A stretch of DNA of 64,000 bases from Chryseobacterium sp. SORGH_AS_0447 (GTDB lineage Bacteria > Bacteroidota > Bacteroidia > Flavobacteriales > Weeksellaceae): the NCBI RefSeq assembly GCF_030818695.1, contig NZ_JAUTAR010000001.1, forward strand, positions 796,001 to 860,000, in the 5' to 3' direction. The position numbers and the translations under genes are program-made. The notes under the pieces were generated by a model that saw nothing but the letters and a program-made list of their open reading frames with translations, made no database searches and was not told the origin of the DNA. Shown piece by piece: positions 30,627-38,660 of this stretch. The number at the start of each line of letters is the position of its first letter. The stretch's first letter is position 1.

Positions 30627-31925
30627 TTAACTTTGATATCCTAATAATTTTCTCATCTGGTAGAAGAATCTTTCAATCAGCCGTAAATCTTCCGTTACAA
30701 TTTCAGCACTTCCTTTAAGTTCTTTGTCGAAAGGAAGGGTTTTGTTATAGCTTGTTTTCAATCCTTTCGGGAGAAGTACATCGACATAATAGTTTCCGTC
30801 TTTATCAGGAGAAAGAGAGATGTTCTGAACTTTCCCTTCTACAATTCCATATTCCTGATAACGGTAATTATCCAGTTTGATCAGAACTTTTTCACCTGAA
30901 ATAATTTTTCCTGAATTGGCTGCCGGTACAGACATTCGGCCAACCAACTTTTCCTTATTTTCGGGAAGAATCGATAAAATAACGTCACCTGCTTTTATAA
31001 ACTGGTTTTCCCCGAAGAATTGTTGGAAACTGGCGATTCCGTTTGTATTTGAAATGATCAAGTAATTCTGTTCCCATTGTTTCAGAGACTTTCTCAACTG
31101 CTCGAACAATTGCAGGGTCTGCGAAGAATAAGTAATTTTATCTTTTTCGGTATTAATGGCAGTACCACTTTTGGTCTTATTAAGATTAGATATCGCTTCT
31201 TCCATCTGCGAAAGAGAAATATTAATGTTTTCCAGATTTTGTTGTGCCTGCAGAAATTTTATCTTTTCATTTTCAAGTTCCATGGAAGCAATTACTCCCT
31301 GATTATATAGATCCTGAGAACGTTGATAGTTTTTCTTCGTAATTTCATATTTTGCCTGTTCAAGTTTCTTTTGCTGCTTTGTTGTTGCAATTCTTAATCT
31401 GTACTCGGAAAGGCTCTGATTGGCCGCCAAATTTTCCGGAGCGTAAGGCTGAAGTCTTGTAAATAGGGTTTCGTCCTGAAATGCTTTTGCAAAGCCATTA
31501 TAGTCACTTTGAAGTTCGCCGAGTTTAAAATGAGAGACTTCATTTAGAGGAAACGACAATAACTGATCAGGAGCCATTGAATCTATAATTTTTTTAAGCT
31601 TTAAAACGTCTTCGTAATTCGCCGTTGACTGCATCACCATCAACACCTGATCCTTTTTGACCTGCTGGTGTTCTTTAATAAATATTTTTTCAATTTTCGC
31701 ATTGGTTCTTGCTTCCAATTTCTCAGGAGGATTCTGCGAAGTAACAACAATTGGAGCAGGAATAAATTCCGGATACCGGATGACATAGCTCATCATTAAA
31801 ATTAGCACCAGAATTAAAAATATAATGGTATTTCCCCAACGGATCATCCAATGAGGTGGTTGGGTAAGAATATCCTGAACGCTTTCTGAGCGTAGTTCAA
31901 TATTGTCTAAGACGTCTTTTTCCAT
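30627..31925 (-). CDS. HlyD-like membrane fusion protein for peptide export
   Basis: 432 residues. One transmembrane helix at about residues 31-52, then a lipoyl/barrel-sandwich half (EARTNAKIEKIFIKEHQQVKKDQVLMVM), a long coiled-coil hairpin (residues about 175-270), the second half (IASFQQFFGENQFIKAGDVILSILPE) and a beta-barrel domain. This is the periplasmic adaptor of a type I-like exporter; the partner is the C39 ABC transporter at 32522-34714. An outer membrane TolC-like protein is not encoded nearby and must come from elsewhere. It is the last gene of the minus-strand cluster and is preceded, 13 bases before its ATG, by a strong hairpin (31938-31965). Confidence 0.9.
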   Translation of the reverse strand: MEKDVLDNIELRSESVQDILTQPPHWMIRWGNTIIFLILVLILMMSYVIRYPEFIPAPIVVTSQNPPEKLEARTNAKIEKIFIKEHQQVKKDQVLMVMQSTANYEDVLKLKKIIDSMAPDQLLSFPLNEVSHFKLGELQSDYNGFAKAFQDETLFTRLQPYAPENLAANQSLSEYRLRIATTKQQKKLEQAKYEITKKNYQRSQDLYNQGVIASMELENEKIKFLQAQQNLENINISLSQMEEAISNLNKTKSGTAINTEKDKITYSSQTLQLFEQLRKSLKQWEQNYLIISNTNGIASFQQFFGENQFIKAGDVILSILPENKEKLVGRMSVPAANSGKIISGEKVLIKLDNYRYQEYGIVEGKVQNISLSPDKDGNYYVDVLLPKGLKTSYNKTLPFDKELKGSAEIVTEDLRLIERFFYQMRKLLGYQS

Positions 31926-31937
31926 ATTTTAAATATA

Positions 31938-31965
31938 AGCAATCTTCAAAAAATTGAAGATTGCT
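31938..31965 (-). promoter_or_regulatory. Hairpin between peptide gene 1 and the hlyD-like gene
   Basis: AGCAATCTTCAA and TTGAAGATTGCT form a perfect 12-bp stem around four A. The minus-strand downstream sequence is only moderately T-rich (TTATATTT), so partial termination or RNA-end protection of the peptide message is more likely than a full stop. Confidence 0.7.
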
Positions 31966-32000
31966 GTTTCATGCATTAGATCGAATCAAAATCTATCTCA

Positions 32001-32210
32001 TTAAAAGCCATCATTACAGACTTGCGACGAATACATATTCTTATGAACACATGAACCTCTTTTCTCGCACCATAGGAGGTTGCTGCAGCCGCAATCAAAA
32101 GGCTCTCCTGGAAGTGGCGGTTCTGTAGGAAAGTAAGCTCCACAAGTACCGATGCCTCCTCCGTTTACTGATTTTAGATTCTCTCTCGTTAATTTTTTTA
32201 AATTTTTCAT
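32001..32210 (-). CDS. Double-glycine leader, Cys-rich secreted peptide 1
   Basis: 69 residues. Leader MKNLKKLTRENLKSVNGG, cleavage expected after Gly18 by the C39 domain of the ABC exporter, leaving a 51-residue core with six cysteines (23, 40, 42, 48, 54, 65). The core has a Pro-rich stretch (PTEPPLPGEPFDCGC). It is a close paralogue of peptide 2: the last five cysteines have identical spacing (2, 6, 6, 11 residues). Last of the peptide genes in the transcript, before the hlyD-like gene. The type is known from Bacteroidota as bacteriocin-like GG-leader peptides; the activity of this one is unknown. Confidence 0.85.
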   Translation of the reverse strand: MKNLKKLTRENLKSVNGGGIGTCGAYFPTEPPLPGEPFDCGCSNLLWCEKRGSCVHKNMYSSQVCNDGF

Positions 32211-32230
32211 AGTATAATTGTTTAAATGGT

Positions 32231-32449
32231 TTAAAGTCGACAGTTTTCAGGGCTGTAAAAGTTTATATGGACACAGGCTCCCATTTTTTCGCACCATGCC
32301 AGAGAACTGCAAGAACAATTGTATGGTTGTCCAGGCATTGGCGGATCTACAGGAAATTGATCGCCGTCGCAGCCTCCTCCTAAGCCTTCTCCATCACTTC
32401 CTTTTACAGATTTCAGGTCTTTTCTGGTTAGTTTTTTAAAATTTTTCAT
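32231..32449 (-). CDS. Double-glycine-type leader, Cys-rich secreted peptide 2
   Basis: 72 residues. Leader MKNFKKLTRKDLKSVKGS: the expected Gly-Gly is Gly17-Ser18, so processing may be different or less efficient; a GGG at residues 24-26 just before the first cysteine is an alternative site. Six cysteines (27, 45, 47, 53, 59, 70); the last five match peptide 1 in spacing. The motif PPMPGQPYNCSC parallels PPLPGEPFDCGC of peptide 1. First gene of the third peptide run, preceded by the repeated element at 32473-32504. Confidence 0.83.
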   Translation of the reverse strand: MKNFKKLTRKDLKSVKGSDGEGLGGGCDGDQFPVDPPMPGQPYNCSCSSLAWCEKMGACVHINFYSPENCRL

Positions 32450-32472
32450 AGTAATTGATTTGTTGATTGACT

Positions 32473-32504
32473 CCTACTCTTTTAAAGCTTTTCGGTTCCG
32501 CTTT
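32473..32504 (-). promoter_or_regulatory. Repeated 32-bp element upstream of peptide run 3
   Basis: Almost identical to 35828-35860: both carry CCTACTCTTTT, then AAGCTTTTCGG, then TTCCGCTTT (plus-strand reading). Both lie between a machinery gene and the first peptide of a run. Could be an internal promoter, an RNA leader or a processing site. Confidence 0.65.
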
Positions 32505-32521
32505 TTATTTATGAAATAAAC

Positions 32522-34714
32522 TTAATTTCCAAGTTCAAGCTGATTTTTCACCAACCTATAATATTCGCCTCTTAAATCAACCAATTCGGCATGGCTCCCT
32601 TCTTCTACCAATTTTCCTTTGTCTAAAACAATAATCTTATCGGCATGTTTTACGGTTGAAAGGCGGTGGGCAATTACGATTGCTGTCTTTCCTTTGAAGA
32701 ATTGCTCAAGATTTTCCATAATGACTTTTTCATTATTGGCATCCAATGCCGATGTGGCTTCGTCAAATAAAATATACTCGGGAGATTTGTAAACTGCTCT
32801 TGCAATAAAGAGCCTTTGTTTTTGTCCACCACTTACTCCAAGGCCTTCATTTCCGATTTTTGTATTGTAGCTTAGGGGCAGTTCTTCTATAAAATCTTTA
32901 ATATTCGCAATTTCTACAGCTCTTCTCAGTTTATTTTTATCGACATAATCTTCACCGACAGCAACATTATTCGCTATGGTATCGTTAAAAACATAACCTT
33001 CCTGCATGACCACACCACAGTGATCTCTCCAGAAGCGGGCAGAAATATTTTTAAGCTTTGTATTTCCTAGCCGTATTTCTCCTTCGGAAGGTTCGTAAAA
33101 CTTCATGAGCAATTTCAGCAAAGTCGTTTTACCACTTCCACTGGCTCCTACAATAGCCGTGGTTTTCTGATAAGGAATGGTTAAACTTAAATTTTCAAAA
33201 ACAGGAACATCCGAGCCGGTATATCTGAAAGACAGATTTTCAATTTCAATATCTTTTCCTGGTAGCTCATGGCTATACTGCTCGTCTTTATTTTCTTCAT
33301 CCTCTTTATCATGAATTTCACCCAGTCTTTCCAAAGAAATTTTGGCATCCTGTGTCTGTTTAATAAAATCAATCAATTGCAATAAAGGACTGTTCAACTG
33401 TCCGATGATATATTGCACGGAAAGCATCATCCCCAGTGTAAGATTCCCTTCGAGAACCAATTTTGCGGAGAGAAAACTCACCAAGATATCTTTCATTTGA
33501 TTAATGAAATTCCCGCCGACTGATTGCCACTGCTCTAGAGAAAGGGACTTTATTCTTATTTTAAAAAGTTTTACCTGTAAAAATTCCCAATCCCAGCGCT
33601 TTTGCTTTTCAGCATTGTGCATTTTGATTTCTTGCATCCCGTTGATAAGCTCGATGACTTTGCTCTGCTCCTGAGAAATCTGGGAAAACCTTTTATAGTC
33701 CAGTTCTTTTCTTCTGCCCAGAAAGAAGCTGATCCATCCGATATAAGCTGCTGCTCCGATGATATAAACAATAAACAGCCTGTAGTCATAGAATAAAAGG
33801 ACAATGCTGAATATAATAAGATTGACTAATGAAAACAGAGTGTTCAGTGAAGAACTCGTTAAAAGCTGCTCGATTCGGTGATGATCATTGATCCGCTGCA
33901 TGATATCTCCTGTCATTCTTGTATCAAAGAAACTGATCGGGAGTTTCATCAGTTTGATGAAGAAATCTGAAATGATGGAAATATTGATCCTTGCCGAAAG
34001 GTGTAGTAAAATCCAGCTTCGGATAATTTCAATACCCATTCTTCCCATAAACAACATGATCTGGGCTAAGAGGACCAGATAGATGAAGTTAAGATCCTGA
34101 TTCTGAATCCCAACGTCCACAATACTTTGGGTAAGAAAAGGAAAGATTAAAGAAAGTAAACTTCCTGCCAAAAGGCCTACGGCCAGTTGTATGACAAGCG
34201 ACTTGTATTTCAATAAATATTTGGAAAGAAATGAAAAACTGGCTTTACTTTCTTGGTCATCAAATTCCGTCTGGAAAAATGCCGGAGTGGTTTCTAAAAT
34301 CAATACAATACCTTCTTCCGTTTTTTCATTTGCATTTTCGCCGATCCACAATTTAATGAATTCCTCTCTGGTGTAAGTTATTAAGCCATAGCCTGGATCA
34401 GAAACATAGACTTTGTTATTTTTATCAATTTTATAAACTACAACAAAGTGATTTTTGTTCCAGTGTACAATACAGGGAAGCGGTACTTCTTCAGCGAGAG
34501 ATTCAAAATTAATCTGAACTCCTAAAGAACGGAAGCCCAGGTCTTCAGCTGCATCGCTTAAACCTAGTAAGCTGCTGCCCTCACGGGTCGTTTCTGAGAG
34601 ATTACGAATTTGTTGTAGAGAAATGCTTTTTCCGTAATGTTTACTTACGATACGAAGGCATGTAGGACCACAGTCTTTAGAATCCGGTTGGCGATAGAAA
34701 GGAAAGGATTTCAA
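32522..34714 (-). CDS. C39-peptidase ABC exporter for GG-leader peptides
   Basis: 730 residues in three parts. Residues 1-130 are an active-looking C39 peptidase: Gln9 and Cys15 in RQPDSKDCGPTCL, His89 in KNHFVVVY and Asp106 in VSDPGYG. Residues about 160-440 hold the six membrane helices of a type IV ABC exporter. Residues about 490-730 are the ATPase: Walker A GASGSGKT (Lys529), signature GVSGGQKQR, Walker B YILFDEATSALD and H-loop AHRLSTV. Such transporters cut the leader after Gly-Gly and export the core in one step. It sits inside the peptide cluster, after the five-gene peptide run. Confidence 0.96.
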   Translation of the reverse strand: MKSFPFYRQPDSKDCGPTCLRIVSKHYGKSISLQQIRNLSETTREGSSLLGLSDAAEDLGFRSLGVQINFESLAEEVPLPCIVHWNKNHFVVVYKIDKNNKVYVSDPGYGLITYTREEFIKLWIGENANEKTEEGIVLILETTPAFFQTEFDDQESKASFSFLSKYLLKYKSLVIQLAVGLLAGSLLSLIFPFLTQSIVDVGIQNQDLNFIYLVLLAQIMLFMGRMGIEIIRSWILLHLSARINISIISDFFIKLMKLPISFFDTRMTGDIMQRINDHHRIEQLLTSSSLNTLFSLVNLIIFSIVLLFYDYRLFIVYIIGAAAYIGWISFFLGRRKELDYKRFSQISQEQSKVIELINGMQEIKMHNAEKQKRWDWEFLQVKLFKIRIKSLSLEQWQSVGGNFINQMKDILVSFLSAKLVLEGNLTLGMMLSVQYIIGQLNSPLLQLIDFIKQTQDAKISLERLGEIHDKEDEENKDEQYSHELPGKDIEIENLSFRYTGSDVPVFENLSLTIPYQKTTAIVGASGSGKTTLLKLLMKFYEPSEGEIRLGNTKLKNISARFWRDHCGVVMQEGYVFNDTIANNVAVGEDYVDKNKLRRAVEIANIKDFIEELPLSYNTKIGNEGLGVSGGQKQRLFIARAVYKSPEYILFDEATSALDANNEKVIMENLEQFFKGKTAIVIAHRLSTVKHADKIIVLDKGKLVEEGSHAELVDLRGEYYRLVKNQLELGN

Positions 34715-34738
34715 TGATTATTTTTTTATTTATAAATA

Positions 34739-34763
34739 AGTTGCCGCCGGTCTGACGGCAACT
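34739..34763 (-). promoter_or_regulatory. Hairpin between peptide run 2 and the ABC exporter gene
   Basis: AGTTGCCG (34739-34746) pairs with CGGCAACT (34756-34763), followed on the minus strand by TATTTATAAAT. It lies 22 bases after the stop of peptide 3 and before the exporter start at 34714. It fits a leaky terminator that keeps exporter messages below peptide messages. Confidence 0.65.
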
Positions 34764-34784
34764 ATTTTATTCAAATCTTGTGGC

Positions 34785-34985
34785 TTAGAAATAGCAATAT
34801 TTATTGCAAACTCTTTCACAGCCGGATAAGGTAACATCAGGATTGGATGAATTTGGATCAGCCTGACATGCTGCAAGTGTAGTGTAACATGCAGTTGCAG
34901 ACTCCTGTCTCTGTACACATTCAACTGAAATTCCTCCCTTAATAGATTTCAAGTTTCCTCTTGATAACTTTTTTAGATTTTTCAT
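34785..34985 (-). CDS. Double-glycine leader, Cys-rich secreted peptide 3
   Basis: 66 residues from the ATG at 34985; longer readings that start upstream run into the previous gene's region and lack the family start. Leader MKNLKKLSRGNLKSIKGG, 48-residue core with cysteines 23, 33, 40, 56, 60, 64. The end (CERVCNKYC) and the first half (VEC-x9-C-x6-C) show it to be a paralogue of peptide 5 (CIQVCNKYC). Last gene of the second run, followed by a hairpin and the exporter gene. Confidence 0.85.
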   Translation of the reverse strand: MKNLKKLSRGNLKSIKGGISVECVQRQESATACYTTLAACQADPNSSNPDVTLSGCERVCNKYCYF

Positions 34986-35011
34986 TGTCAGGTTTGTTTT
35001 GTGCTTTTTAA

Positions 35012-35200
35012 TTAAAATCCATATGCGGATACACATTCTCCTCCAACTCTGCAGCCCAATCTGTTTCCATTCTGATCCGGTGCAGACATTAAGCATGGAG
35101 CCGCATCAAAATTATTATGGCATAGTTGTGTATGTTCTTGGGTAAAACCACCTTTAACATTTCGAAGAGCTTCTCTTGAGATTTTTTTGAGATTTTTCAT
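35012..35200 (-). CDS. Double-glycine leader, Cys-rich secreted peptide 4
   Basis: 62 residues. Leader MKNLKKISREALRNVKGG, 44-residue core with four cysteines (27, 36, 50, 56) and two histidines. Not obviously similar to the other cores. It lies in the middle of the five-gene run between peptides 5 and 3, with gaps of 18 and 26 bases. Confidence 0.83.
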   Translation of the reverse strand: MKNLKKISREALRNVKGGFTQEHTQLCHNNFDAAPCLMSAPDQNGNRLGCRVGGECVSAYGF

Positions 35201-35218
35201 AATAAGATTTAGGATTAA

Positions 35219-35401
35219 TTAACGACAATATTTGTTACATACTTGTATGCAGAGTTCATCAAGATTAGGATCAATATTAGCTTGACATGCACTTAGGCTT
35301 GAAAAACAAGTCATTGTTGCTTGGGCTCTTGCACATTCTTCAGTAATTCCCCCTTTTACGTTTTTCAAATTCTCTCTTGAGATTTTTTTTAAATTTTTCA
35401 T
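35219..35401 (-). CDS. Double-glycine leader, Cys-rich secreted peptide 5
   Basis: 60 residues. Leader MKNLKKISRENLKNVKGG, 42-residue core with cysteines 23, 32, 39, 51, 55, 59, ending CIQVCNKYCR. It shares the cysteine order and the C-terminal C-x3-C-x3-C motif with peptide 3 but has shorter loops (8 against 9 and 11 against 15 residues), which suggests a duplicated and diverging pair. Confidence 0.85.
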   Translation of the reverse strand: MKNLKKISRENLKNVKGGITEECARAQATMTCFSSLSACQANIDPNLDELCIQVCNKYCR

Positions 35402-35431
35402 AGTACTAATTTGTTTTAATTTGTTTTTATA

Positions 35432-35593
35432 TTAAAAAGGACATTGATCGGCACTTCTGCACAGTCCATCAAATCTTCCTCCGTTTCTACAGCAGATGGA
35501 TGTTCCGGGACAATAATCATCACCGGTCCTGCAAGCAATTCCGCCAATAACTGTTTTTAGCTGGCTTCTTTCAAGTTTCTTTAGATTTTTCAT
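35432..35593 (-). CDS. Double-glycine leader peptide 6, knottin-like cysteine pattern (53 aa)
   Basis: A 53-residue frame that falls below usual length cut-offs. Leader MKNLKKLERSQLKTVIGG, then a 35-residue core, IACRTGDDYCPGTSICC up to residue 35 and ending CRSADQCPF. Six cysteines at 21, 28, 34, 35, 45, 51 give C-x6-C-x5-CC-x9-C-x5-C, the order seen in inhibitor cystine knots. It is framed by peptides 7 (16 bases upstream) and 5 (30 bases downstream) and has the same leader, so it is very likely real. The knot is an inference from spacing only. Confidence 0.85.
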   Translation of the reverse strand: MKNLKKLERSQLKTVIGGIACRTGDDYCPGTSICCRNGGRFDGLCRSADQCPF

Positions 35594-35609
35594 ATCAATA
35601 AGTTTTTAG

Positions 35610-35807
35610 TTATCCGTAAATAGGATCCCAACAGTCTGATGGCTTGCACTGCGTTCCACTCATACATAAGACATTACAGCCTGACAGGCACATTACTTCG
35701 TTACGATTTGGGCAATACCATCCGCCCATACCGTCACTTACCGGCGGACCATAGCCACCCTGAATCATTCTCAGATCCTCTCTGGGGATTTTCTTTAGAT
35801 TTTTCAT
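35610..35807 (-). CDS. Double-glycine leader, Cys-rich secreted peptide 7
   Basis: 65 residues. Leader MKNLKKIPREDLRMIQGG (with Pro8 where the others have Ser/Thr/Glu), 47-residue Gly-rich core with cysteines 32, 40, 44, 48, 54, 59. First gene of the five-peptide run, directly downstream of the repeated element at 35828-35860 and of the redox gene at 35885. Confidence 0.85.
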   Translation of the reverse strand: MKNLKKIPREDLRMIQGGYGPPVSDGMGGWYCPNRNEVMCLSGCNVLCMSGTQCKPSDCWDPIYG

Positions 35808-35827
35808 TGTAATTAATTTTTAGATTT

Positions 35828-35860
35828 CCTACTCTTTTCAAGCTTTTCGGATTCCGCTTT
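35828..35860 (-). promoter_or_regulatory. Repeated 33-bp element upstream of peptide run 2
   Basis: Plus-strand blocks CCTACTCTTTT, CAAGCTTTTCGG, ATTCCGCTTT match 32473-32504 with one substitution and one inserted base. It includes the short palindrome CGGATTCCG. It lies 20 bases upstream of the ATG of peptide 7. Confidence 0.65.
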
Positions 35861-35884
35861 AAATTTGTCCTAATATAGTGAATA

Positions 35885-37429
35885 TTATATATCAAAAACT
35901 ATTTGAGAATTAATTTCTTCATCCTCCGTTAATTCGTCGATGAAGTAATAGATATCTTCGCGGTCATATTTGTCAGGAAACTGGTAACCGTTGATTAAAA
36001 TGATGGGTGTAAAATTAAGGCCTGCATTTCTGTTCTCTGTCGACATTTCAATAAGGGGTGTCAGATCTTCATTGTTTGAAGCGGCTCCAGCTTTTTGTCT
36101 TATTTTATTTTCGTTTTTGTTTTCAAACCAGTATTCAACCAGATGTAAAAATTCCTGCGTCGACTTGTTTTTATAAGTATACATGAAATCTGACATAAGA
36201 TGGGTGAACTTTTCATTCTGCTTGTCAGGGGTATAATTAAACCTCATCTGTACGGAAATCTCATTCGGATATTTACTCAGTAAATTTTCCATGATTTTGT
36301 GTGCATCTTTACAGAATCCGCAATAGGGATTGGAAACAATCGAAAGGTGAAGCTTGGCGTCTCTGTTTCCTACAAAGAACGTTTCATTATCACTGAAACT
36401 TATTTTTTCATTTTCCACAAGTTCTCTCTTGAACAGCTCGTAGTTTCTTTTAAACCTTAAGTTTTTGGCATTAGATTTTTGCAGGGTCTCTTTATCTTGA
36501 AGGGTATTATTTAAATATAAGACTACCGAAAATACAGCAATCCATAAAATAAGGCTTAGTAAAGCAGTCCGTATATCAAATACAGCATTTTCAAACAATA
36601 GAAGTCCTACAAACAATTGGACAATTAATACAGAGATAATCAGCAGGCAGACGCGGCAAAATGTTTTTTCTATGAATCCCTGAATATATAGCGAATAGCC
36701 AATTGCAATAAGAGAAGCGAAGGTGAATCCTTTGATGATAAATGACGTAGCAGGTAAAAATAATCCCAGAACGGTTATTCCAATAAAATAGATTAATGAA
36801 AAATCAGAGAATTTCAAACCTAGAATTCTGGTTTTATCCTGATTGATAATTTTATTACAGGAATTTACATTTTGATTTCCGGCGGCATCCCCGCAGATAC
36901 TCCCGATAACGTTAGAAGTATTTCCAAATTTCTGATTGAAAATTTCCAGGGAAATATAGACTCCTGCCAGAGAAAGAATGGTAAAGATAGCTTCGTACCA
37001 TGCCTGGCTTGTAATAGAATAAAGTAAAATTACTGCAAAAACAGCATAGATAAAAGGTTTGTAACTCGTAACAGATTTACTTTCCACTTTATCTTTTTCA
37101 AAAAGCAAAACAAAATCTGTGGATTTTTTGTAAAGCTCATCTTTATTTAATGTTTTTGCTTTGTCGGAATATATTGAATATTGGCTGCCATTTTTCTTTA
37201 CTAATGAAAACGAGTTGTCAACAATGGCAATAAATTCTTCCGGCAGCTCGTCCCAATATTCTTTATCCAATTCATAGGCATCGTTTCTTACGCCCATGAA
37301 ATTAAGAGTATCACTGAAGGCTAATGCTGAAGGGTAGTTGGGATGTGAGTTGAACTGAAAAAGAAACTCTTGTTTGTCGAGTTTTAAATGGTTAATAAGT
37401 TTGTCCAATAGCATATTAATATTTTTCAT
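35885..37429 (-). CDS. Three-domain redox protein: C39-like, VKOR and thioredoxin-like
   Basis: 514 residues. The first 110 residues resemble a C39-peptidase domain (HPNYPSALAFSDTLNFMGV, then a beta core) but lack the catalytic Cys, so they may bind rather than cut leaders. Next come about five membrane helices with the VKOR centre FCRVC (Cys258, Cys261) and a loop pair of cysteines (SICGD, NSCNKI). The C-terminal part is a periplasmic thioredoxin-like/DsbA-like domain with NPYCGFC (Cys370, Cys373). VKOR-thioredoxin fusions pass electrons from substrate thiols to quinone and so make disulfides. In this cluster the obvious substrates are the Cys-rich peptides. Confidence 0.88.
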   Translation of the reverse strand: MKNINMLLDKLINHLKLDKQEFLFQFNSHPNYPSALAFSDTLNFMGVRNDAYELDKEYWDELPEEFIAIVDNSFSLVKKNGSQYSIYSDKAKTLNKDELYKKSTDFVLLFEKDKVESKSVTSYKPFIYAVFAVILLYSITSQAWYEAIFTILSLAGVYISLEIFNQKFGNTSNVIGSICGDAAGNQNVNSCNKIINQDKTRILGLKFSDFSLIYFIGITVLGLFLPATSFIIKGFTFASLIAIGYSLYIQGFIEKTFCRVCLLIISVLIVQLFVGLLLFENAVFDIRTALLSLILWIAVFSVVLYLNNTLQDKETLQKSNAKNLRFKRNYELFKRELVENEKISFSDNETFFVGNRDAKLHLSIVSNPYCGFCKDAHKIMENLLSKYPNEISVQMRFNYTPDKQNEKFTHLMSDFMYTYKNKSTQEFLHLVEYWFENKNENKIRQKAGAASNNEDLTPLIEMSTENRNAGLNFTPIILINGYQFPDKYDREDIYYFIDELTEDEEINSQIVFDI

Positions 37430-37547
37430 CTAAAATAAGCAGATGTTTGAAAAAAACAAATACTTTTTTCAAATTAACGTGATTTATAATTGTTTTATTG
37501 TTTACAGGTATGCTATATGCGACTAGCGAGTAATAGATTACATTTTA

Positions 37548-38639
37548 TTATTTTATAAAATTCTGTAAGTCTTTAGCTGTAGATAAGCCGACTGTTGCCT
37601 TTATGATCTTAAAATCATTATCAACAAGAACCGTATAAGGAATCGCCCCGTTCAGCCTGAAACGCATCTGGACTTTTTCGTAATCCGGATCTTTTTCATT
37701 GATAACGAATTGCTTCCAGTTCATCTGCTCTTCTTTTAAAGCTTTTTTCCATGCATTTTTATCTGTATCGATGGAAATTGAGATAAATTCTAAATCTGAA
37801 TCCTTACTGTTGTAAATTGTCTTTAAAAAAGGAATCTCCTGTCGACAAGGTCCGCACCAGCTTGCCCAGAATATAACCAGATGTTTTTTATATCTGAAAT
37901 CGAGAACCGCAGATTTTTTGCCGGTAGTGTCTTCAAGCAAAGGCATCGCCGAATTCTTTTCATTAGATCTTTTCTTATTATAGGCAGATAGTTTTTTAAA
38001 AGATTCACTTTCCGTAATATCCCCTTTGAATAGCTTTAAAAATTCATCGACCTGTTGCGGTGAAAAGCTGTTTTTGTTGTCCTCAATATTATATAATAGA
38101 TGATAAGAAAAGGGATATTGTTTAATTTTATTTTCTATTAATATGATATTTTTTGAATTAGTATCATCAAATAAATCACAATCGATATTATACAAAGCAT
38201 TCGTCTGCATTCCGGCAGAAATTTTTGGGCTTGTCACAATTTTGTATTTAGGATCTAGAGTCAAATCCTTTGGATTAAATTCCTTTAACTGACCATTAAT
38301 TGAAATAATAGAATCAGAAAAGAAATATTGAGACTGACAACCCGATCCTTTGTAGTTAGCATTAGTGGGAAAGGAAAAGGATCTTTTTATCCCATTATGA
38401 TCTATATGTTCTATTCCTAAATATTGTGGCTCAGCAGTTTTCCGGATGTATATTATTTTAAATTTTCCTTTTTTCGTTTCTACACTATCTATACGGTTAT
38501 TATATTTGTCTTTGTACAAATATAGTGTACCATCCTGTAGATTAGGAATATTGCCTTGGATTACAGTTTTATATTTATTATTACTACAAGATAGAGTAAA
38601 GAAAGCAATAATTAGTGATAATAGTAATTTATAATTCAT
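37548..38639 (-). CDS. TlpA-like thioredoxin lipoprotein
   Basis: 363 residues. Lipoprotein signal ending FTLSC, an N-terminal DUF4369-like beta domain (VIQGNIPNLQDGTLYLYKDK), a middle helical region, and a C-terminal TlpA/AhpC-type thioredoxin fold with WASWCGPCRQEIP (Cys262, Cys265) and the cis-Pro strand GAIPYTVLVD. Such proteins usually reduce or isomerise disulfides in the periplasm. It lies between peptide 8 and the VKOR fusion, so a role in shuffling the disulfides of the exported peptides is plausible; a general thiol function is the alternative. Confidence 0.88.
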   Translation of the reverse strand: MNYKLLLSLIIAFFTLSCSNNKYKTVIQGNIPNLQDGTLYLYKDKYNNRIDSVETKKGKFKIIYIRKTAEPQYLGIEHIDHNGIKRSFSFPTNANYKGSGCQSQYFFSDSIISINGQLKEFNPKDLTLDPKYKIVTSPKISAGMQTNALYNIDCDLFDDTNSKNIILIENKIKQYPFSYHLLYNIEDNKNSFSPQQVDEFLKLFKGDITESESFKKLSAYNKKRSNEKNSAMPLLEDTTGKKSAVLDFRYKKHLVIFWASWCGPCRQEIPFLKTIYNSKDSDLEFISISIDTDKNAWKKALKEEQMNWKQFVINEKDPDYEKVQMRFRLNGAIPYTVLVDNDFKIIKATVGLSTAKDLQNFIK

Positions 38640-38660
38640 AACTCATAATATTTAATTATA

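Noticed and set aside
34986..35096. N-terminal extension of peptide 3
   Set aside because: It overlaps peptide 4 in another frame and puts unrelated residues before the conserved MKNLKKL leader.
37548..38639. TlpA-like protein as an immunity factor
   Set aside because: It is a clear thiol-redox lipoprotein with WCGPC; nothing indicates a protective function.
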